Assembly (NCBI RefSeq): GCF_000003605.2
Contig: NW_003139318.1
Location: forward strand, 431,206-473,360
DNA: 42,155 nucleotides
Direction of reading: 5' to 3'
Source of the DNA: Saccoglossus kowalevskii
Lineage: Eukaryota > Hemichordata > Enteropneusta > Harrimaniidae
This document shows positions 36,501-42,155 of the stretch, piece by piece (within the stretch, counting starts at the first letter, position 1; each line of letters starts with the position of its first letter). The translations under genes and the position numbers were made by a program. The notes under the pieces were generated by a model. The model did no database searches. It was not told the DNA's origin and was given only the letters and a program-made list of their open reading frames with translations.

Positions 36501-39500
36501 AAATATTTTTAAAGATGATGGAAATACTTTTGTTGCACTAAGATTAGTGCGCGTTCACGCCGTTTTTTTCTTCAAAATTTGTGTGCACGCACACTTTAGT
36601 CGTTTTCAATATCCCGTCAAACGAATACTTCAATTTGTGTTGCCAAAACGGACGTTTCGATTTCACGATATACTAGTCTGATTTCATAAAATTGTCAAAC
36701 AAATCTATTCAATCGTACTCACATTCGTTCACACTGTTTCATACTGTATTACAGAATATTCTATGTTGCATCCCGTAGCATCAAGGTCTAGTACTATCAA
36801 TACTGTGTTGTTGTTTAATGAGAATGATTTTGTTATTCTGAATAGTTTTACGATATGGCCTTTGCTCTATACAAATGCTTGGGTGATTCCCATTATTGGT
36901 CTCATTAATATCGTCCCCGAATTCAGGTTGCGTAAATTCTGAAAATCATAAATTTAAACGATCGAACATTCACTTTCTAATACTTTCCACCCACACATAT
37001 GCATGCCTGGAAACCCATTTACTTGAAATAATAAATATGGGCGGTTAGAAAAATTCACCAAATATGGTAATCACACGGTCTCGCGATAGTCACCTGATTT
37101 ATACGTCACCGTGATGGGTTAATACAGAACACGGACTCTTTAAGTATATAGATTCGCTATATAGACTTTGCAAGACATACAATAAAGTTTTACGTCGTCG
37201 CCTCACATTGTCGGTTACACTGCTGTGGTTTACATTTGATATATACATCTCAAAACAAATATGAAGAGGAGGTTAAAGAGAAGGTAATGTGATGTGGCGG
37301 AAGAGATCATGTCATTAAAGATAACAGCATCTGCCCCGGGCGAATGTCGCCCTGCTTGCATGGGAAGTGTCTCTGATGATGCGTTGGGCGTTGTGTCAAG
37401 TGATATAGTATAACACGGTTTTATGTGGCGGGAACCCAAAGATTGATTAGCCAACCAGCCCAATAACCAGCCCAAGAGGCGAGTATACCCCGACTTTGAA
37501 CTAGTAGTCAAAATCGAGCGGCATACTCGCTTCTGGGGTGGCTATTCCTATTATGATAGGCCACTGTTCCAGGAAGTACTAGTAATCGTGGTTACGGCAT
37601 GCCTTTCCAATACGAATTAATCGACTTTATTGCCAAATTAGCTATATCTTTGCAAAAATAATCATAATTTTAAAAATTATAGGACTAAATGTGAGGGGGC
37701 GTTATATTGTTAGTATAATTTCAAAAGGAATATCATCGTAACAAGGTATGTATTGCTGATATATACATGTTGTATACATGTAAAAAGTTATAGAAACCTA
37801 AATACGAGTTAGTATGAGCAACCAATTATATTAGTTCGGTGTCAAGAGACAACAGGTTAACGATAAAAGAACACGTTGCATCGGCCGGGAATCGAACCCG
37901 GGCCTCCCGCGTGGCAGGCGAGAATTCTACCACTGAACCACCGATGCTTGTTGACCTCGCTTATTGCATATTCATAAGTTGTGTTAGTCGAACATCTGCG
38001 AAATAATTATTGAATAACTGAGTAATTACTGTCATTAACCTTCAAATAATAGATGGCAATTTTGTTACCAAGGATGACTATAAGATATAATAGCGCCCTC
38101 TATCGACGGAGCTTTTTCAGTAACATCAAAATGACATGAACGGGTGAAGGCGGTTGTTAAAATTGATTTTATGTGGTCGTTCGTTGCGACTGAGAGTGGT
38201 CTACGAAGGAATAAATTTACATAGATAATGAACACAATCGAGGCAAAAGGCAAAAGGACCTACAGACCCACAAAATAATAGGGAGCTAACTGGTTGATAA
38301 GAATAACCCCCATTTGCATTGAATAATACGTTTACGAATAAATGAAGACACGGGAATGCAACTACTCACCATTTGACCGGTGACCTGGAATTTTGAGAGC
38401 CAAATTAGAGAAAATACCAATTCTCGGGAGCGGACATCTGGGCATTTTCACAAAAGCCGGAAACTCTCAGGAAACGGTATGTTTAGATAGTAATTGAAAA
38501 CTCCCCTGGATAGTGTAACAAAGATTAACCCTGCATTTACAACATATATAAATTTGGTTGCCCAAAGATTATTTTGTGCCGTTTTCTCGACTTTAGCTAC
38601 TAGTATTTTCACCGGCTCTTCGGCCGACGTTCCACAGCAGCTCGTGTCTAAGTAGCGTAGAACGTTCTGTGACGTAGCTTTGCCCCCGACAATTTCTGAA
38701 AAATAACGCCTTATTTCGGATTTCAAGGACTGAAAACAGGATGGCCGGTTGGTACTTGTTTGAACGATAAGTGCCATAACCAAGCGGTGAACGGTATTGC
38801 GAGTGCTCCTCCGGACTCGAGTTATTTACGTCATGAAAGCGCATATAGTCGCTTGAGGGCGCAAGAGAAGGCGTTTGTACCACAGATATCTTGAAGCGGT
38901 CAACCAATGAACGGTCTAGAATTTCTGTGGTTATATGCCGTATCATGATTATGGCAGATTATAGAAGATCAAAAAACTGAAAACCTAATACAACCGTATA
39001 TGCAACAAATTGATTGCAAATTAACTTATGTGTTTTTACCACAGCAATCTACACTCTAAAATTCGCGACAGTATTGGTCTGTAAATCCACGGGACATGGC
39101 CCCGCCTGCACCCCCTCTGGATCCACCACTGGGGTTGTAGCCCGGAACAACCCTCCGGGTCTCGCGGTGTTAACTAGAAGATAAACGTAAATAAAAACGT
39201 ACTGTACTACCAGATATAGTGGTGAAAACAGTGAGCGGGAGCCTGACTAGCACTACAAAAATCCCACGCTAAGCACTCATTGGCTAAATTAAAAACAAAT
39301 TACTACAGGAGAAAATTATCACTGTTCTCTCTTACGTTCGTACAATTTAAAGTCAATAATAGTTAGCCGTGCTAGTTTTCTAACAGAGAGATTTCGAGAT
39401 AAAATAGCGAATACATTGTCAGTAACATCTTGGCTTATCTTTTATCATTGCAGAAAACAAGCCAGCTGGGCTTATTTATTACTATTATTACCAGCTGTGA

Positions 39501-41553
39501 CACGCTATAGCTGATTGGCTACTCGCGCTGTCAATCCAGTACAGTGCAAATAGCAATAACCATTTAGCTTAGATATTAAACTGGCAGTGGGTATATATTT
39601 TTAAACATTTATAATAACTATGTGCCCGTTTTCTTTACAGTGTTGGTGTATTATGTGAATGGAACCGTGTCACCTGCAGCTACACTGGAGCCTTGTCCCT
39701 CTGGCTGGATCGAACTTGGAGAGAAGTGTTATTTGATTGAATATCAAGACCAAAAAACTTGGGAAGAAGCGCGTGCCGCGTGTAGGTCAATGCCAGGCGC
39801 AGATCTCTTGGTGTATGACAACGAGGAAGAAAAACTGTAAGTCCAACACGTGTTTCAATCGCTAGGCGCCACGCCTTGGTGCTAAACTAGTACCATTACC
39901 CATTCAAATTTACGCAAACGGACGCGCACTTTCTATGGGATATCGTGAGCGTCCCGAAAAGTAAAATACTGTATGTTCATTGGTCGATTTCTGGGTCATA
40001 GTTTACAATGACTATGACATTATCATTTAACCAATCAAATATTATTTAAGTGACATACAGATTGTAGACGAGAAGTAAAATGGCTCAGACGTTTTCATTT
40101 TTGGTTCGATGCAAAATTACCACGACTGCATGGTCTAATCTGAGGCATATTTATTGCTATTAATTATTCATGATATTCAGTGACGTATTGATCCTAGGAG
40201 TGAGACACTTCCAAAAAGGGGAAAATGAATGTGCGCTTGCGCTAAGGATTACATACGTCAGGTCACGCTCGTTTATAGCTGTGTGCAACAGATCAGATCA
40301 AATGCTGCCTTTTTCATTGGTTGGCAGCTCACGGGTCATGCAAATCTTAGTATATTTATACCTCAAAAATACAGCTGTAGGGGCGCGGCAGAACAGACCA
40401 GTTAGGGTAATTTTGTGTCAACACGAACGATTCTAGAAAGCTGTTCTTAAAAGGACTTTCATATAAAACAATAAAATTGCCACAAATGGCCAGTCTAGCT
40501 TGATGACGTAAACAGATACTGACCTAGGCATATTACGTTCTTCAAATTTATTTTTTTGATGATGGAGTGTACTAAAAACTTTTAAATGCTGGAGTCGAAA
40601 TAACATATAATGTCAAGTAAGTTTGTTAAAATTCAGCTTTTCCGAGGAGAGGCAAAGCAACCTCACTAGTATCTGTAAAAATAAACAACATAAGTATAAT
40701 CTATATTCGTATAGGTTTTATCGATTAACCCAAGACAAAGATTAACTCATGCTTACAGCTTTCCACCATGAGAGACTTTATGACCGCCGAGATGTCGTTG
40801 AGAGCGAGAAATCCACGAGGTGTGCGAGAAATCTGCGAGATTTGCTTTCGTCCATCAAAAAGTGTTTTTATTCTCTCACATCATCGCGTCTACTGCTCCA
40901 AAATCATTGTTTCATAGATCAGTGGAACAATAGTCGCGATGACGTAAGAGAATGTAACCATATTTGTGGGTGAAAACAAGTCTAGCGAACACTGCTTTCA
41001 GCGAGAACTCGGTAGTCATTTACCTCAAAGGGTTATTCAATTTAAAGCGGGAGGGTCGTCACCTGCGCGCGCGGGGGAATTGAGTCCCAAGCGACGATAA
41101 CAGCACACGCTAAAAACACAAAGGATCATGAGTAGAAGCATGTTTGTAAACAATGACACGCTTTGGCCATCTGACGCATGCGCGGGTGACGACTCCCCCG
41201 CTTTAAATGCAGATATTTAGAGGACTATTGAGTGACTTTAACACGAATAATTATTGATGACGTTCTCAAATCCAACGTGCACCCGTATATTTTACTGAGA
41301 TACTCCATAATTTGTCCAGCCCCGGTACCAATCACAGTTTACACTTAACTATTTTACATTACAACTGTGTTTTCGTGCCATTACAGGTTCATCAACAGCG
41401 AGCTGGAAACTCTGACAGTTGACATGCATCTATGGATTGGAATGATAGCAGAAAGTTTATCATTTGGTGATTTGCGTTATCATTGGATCAACGATCAAGA
41501 GCATGAAGTGAATATGTCCAACTGGGAAGCTGGCCAGCCAGATAATGCATATG
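30516..41553 (+). CDS. C-type lectin-domain protein, 5' part
   Basis: Join 30516-30555, 39641-39836, 41387-41553, continuing past the window. The start MSTRIILILYLIN joins across a phase-1 intron to VLVYYVNGTVSPA, giving a signal peptide or short membrane anchor. The lectin domain follows: CPSGWIELGEKCYLI, TWEEARAACRSMPGADLL, MHLWIGMI and NWEAGQPDNAYG. WIG and the early cysteines are standard fold marks. The QPD triplet is the galactose-type calcium-site motif (EPN would be mannose-type). The closing WND and last cysteines are outside the window. Phases agree at both introns (1, then 2). The last donor could be at 41553 or 41557. The 9-kb first intron holds a tRNA gene and several mobile elements, so the link between the signal exon and the lectin exons is less sure than the domain itself. 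Confidence 0.7.
31491..31540. repeat. imperfect 10-bp tandem repeat
   Basis: Units of AGTAGTACAC occur four times, interrupted once by GGTAAGACAC. Confidence 0.8.
32250..32382 (+). mobile_element. TTAA-type miniature element, family 2, copy E
   Basis: TTAA on both sides. The ends are AGGGAGGTGGTCG and its near complement CCACCACCGCCCT. The interior has CAATGTATTTTACACGCGTT and ATATCGAACAGGACGCGG. Confidence 0.85.
33016..33135 (+). mobile_element. TTAA-type miniature element, family 2, copy F
   Basis: Shares GTATTTTACACGCGTTG and the GGTGGTCGC-like left end with copy E. It shows TTGA on the left and TTAA on the right. The right half is diverged. Confidence 0.8.
34811..34960 (-). mobile_element. 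TTAA-type miniature element, family 1, copy C (truncated)
   Basis: An inverted copy relative to A, B and D. TTAAAGCGGGGCAGTCGTCA at the left is intact; at the right, sequence stops at CAGGTGACG without the final CCTCCCGCTTTAA. Confidence 0.85.
36267..36484. mobile_element. long-hairpin miniature element
   Basis: The left arm (36267-36328) and right arm (36435-36484) are imperfect reverse complements. They share ATACTGT, GAATACTTTATTTTCGCT and TTTTCGCTGAAAAG in left-arm sense. The interior has further GTGAAAATAAA units, so the repeats are nested. No protein is encoded. Confidence 0.85.
37877..37947 (-). tRNA. tRNA-Gly (anticodon GCC)
   Basis: The complement starts GCATCGGTGGTTCAGTGGTA (acceptor 5' arm and D arm). 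It has a CTGCCACG anticodon loop with GCC, a GGTTCGATTCC T-loop (B box) and a 3' arm CCGATGC pairing fully with the 5' GCATCGG, with an A discriminator. It is 71 nt without intron or encoded CCA, normal for an animal tRNA-Gly(GCC). Internal A and B boxes are intact, so it should be transcribed by RNA polymerase III. Confidence 0.97.
38448..38783 (-). CDS. possible small membrane protein, unrecognised
   Basis: A 111-codon frame from ATG has protein-like composition: SLKSEIRRYFSEIVGGK, then EEPVKILVAKVEKTAQ. A hydrophobic segment near residues 80-92 (FIYVVNAGLIFVTL) could be one membrane span. No family is recognised, and an overlapping 117-codon frame at 38593-38946 on the same strand shows this may be chance. 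Kept at low confidence. Confidence 0.2.
   Translation of the reverse strand: MVMALIVQTSTNRPSCFQSLKSEIRRYFSEIVGGKATSQNVLRYLDTSCCGTSAEEPVKILVAKVEKTAQNNLWATKFIYVVNAGLIFVTLSRGVFNYYLNIPFPESFRLL
39641..39836 (+). CDS. C-type lectin exon 2
   Basis: Acceptor TTTTCTTTACAG, donor AAACT|GTAAGT. It encodes the N-terminal lectin beta-hairpin and first alpha helix, with the conserved paired cysteines CPSGW, KCYLI and AACRS. Confidence 0.88.
41042..41206 (+). mobile_element. TTAA-type miniature element, family 1, copy D (best copy)
   Basis: TTAA is perfectly duplicated on both sides. The ends are AGCGGGAGGGTCGTCACC and the complement of GGTGACGACTCCCCCGCT. The interior matches copies A-C. It lies in the lectin intron between exons 2 and 3. 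Confidence 0.9.
41387..41553 (+). CDS. C-type lectin exon 3
   Basis: Acceptor TGCCATTACAG, starting FINSELETL after the shared leucine. It contains WIGM, the long-loop region and GQPDN. It ends at a GTGGGT donor within the window; later exons are not visible. Confidence 0.85.
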
Positions 41554-41638
41554 GTGGGTATATTCTCGCGTAATACGTCATTATTAAAAATGCCGCCCTT
41601 CAGCGTGGTAACGTGTACCAAATTGACCATGATAGTTG

Positions 41639-41771
41639 TTAAAGCGCGGTGGTCGTCGCGGAGCGCGTGTTCGATTTTCATGTAAATAAACAATGTATTT
41701 TACACGCGTTGCATACGTCGCTATGAGTCCCATATCGAACAGGACGCGACACGACGACTGCCACCCTTTAG
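41639..41771 (+). mobile_element. TTAA-type miniature element, family 2, copy G
   Basis: Contains GTATTTTACACGCGTTGC and ATATCGAACAGGACGCGAC as in copy E. Ends are AGCGCGGTGGTCGTCG and CGACGACTGCCACCCT, with TTAA left and TTAG right. It begins 86 bases after lectin exon 3. Confidence 0.85.
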
Positions 41772-42155
41772 TATTAGTACACGCATTGTGGGTCACACGT
41801 GATTACAATACAGTATGTCAGTCAATACTAAAACGTGTATTACATCACATGATCAAAACTGTTGACGTTCATACCCTCACATTCTTTGATCACGTGAGTA
41901 TACTTTTTCTATCCGCGAAAATCGGAGAACTGACAATTCTAACCATGCTAAAGAACGACCACACGTTATCGACAATTGTAGCAGGTGTTTCCGTTAGAAG
42001 TACGACGGAATGTACATTATCGATTATAGTTGCGATGATTTAAACAAATACTGCGGAAGTTTAATGAATTAGTAAACATTAAGGAAATTAACAAAAAGGC
42101 GATCTTCTCGAAAGATTTCAGTGATGCACGCATGATAACTCAAGCAAAACAATTT

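Larger units (their letters stand above)
30556..39640 (+). other. large intron or intergenic stretch before the lectin exons
   Basis: The stretch holds a 10-bp tandem repeat (31491-31540), miniature elements at 32250, 33016 and 34811, the hairpin element at 36267, a tRNA gene at 37877 and a weak minus-strand open frame at 38448-38783. A patch near 39085-39170 reads like a dispersed repeat end (CCCCCTCTGGATCCACCACT). Confidence 0.5.

Overview
This is animal (metazoan) nuclear DNA, most likely from a marine invertebrate such as a deuterostome or lophotrochozoan. The evidence is spliced genes with GT-AG introns in consistent phase, a eukaryotic tRNA-Gly(GCC), many short non-autonomous DNA-transposon copies, AT-rich non-coding DNA, and one run of 169 Ns typical of a draft scaffold. 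The species cannot be fixed from the sequence. Most long open frames are chance frames; the real genes are chains of short exons that I assembled by splice signals, phase and protein logic.

Layout. 1-865: 3' end of a broken hAT-type transposase gene. 3812-5236 (minus): three exons of an unrecognised gene, disrupted at two homopolymer runs. 10769-12874 (plus): two exons of a Mab-21/cGAS-like nucleotidyltransferase; the assembly gap sits in the intron between them. 17913-26342 (plus): ten exons, all in phase, encoding a 424-residue protein with the order helical bundle, EF-hand-like domain, SH2 domain. This resembles the tyrosine-kinase-binding module of Cbl, but a stop codon follows and there is no RING. 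28804-30555 (plus): three phase-matched exons of unknown family. 30516-41553 (plus): start of a secreted or membrane C-type lectin; the signal-peptide exon is separated by about 9 kb from two lectin-domain exons, and the rest lies beyond the window. 37877-37947 (minus): tRNA-Gly(GCC) inside that long intron.

The rest is intergenic or intronic DNA carrying at least two families of TTAA-flanked miniature inverted-repeat elements (seven copies in all), a 220-bp hairpin element with a likely older relative, a degenerate 177-bp tandem array, short tandem duplications and microsatellites.

On the plus strand, a putative nucleic-acid sensor relative (cGAS-like), a putative phosphotyrosine-binding adaptor and a C-type lectin follow one another in about 30 kb. 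Each family has links to innate immunity or signalling in animals. That they work together is inference from proximity only. The most notable single items are the RING-less Cbl-like gene, with its 17-nt microexon, and the nucleotidyltransferase-like gene with an altered metal-binding motif.
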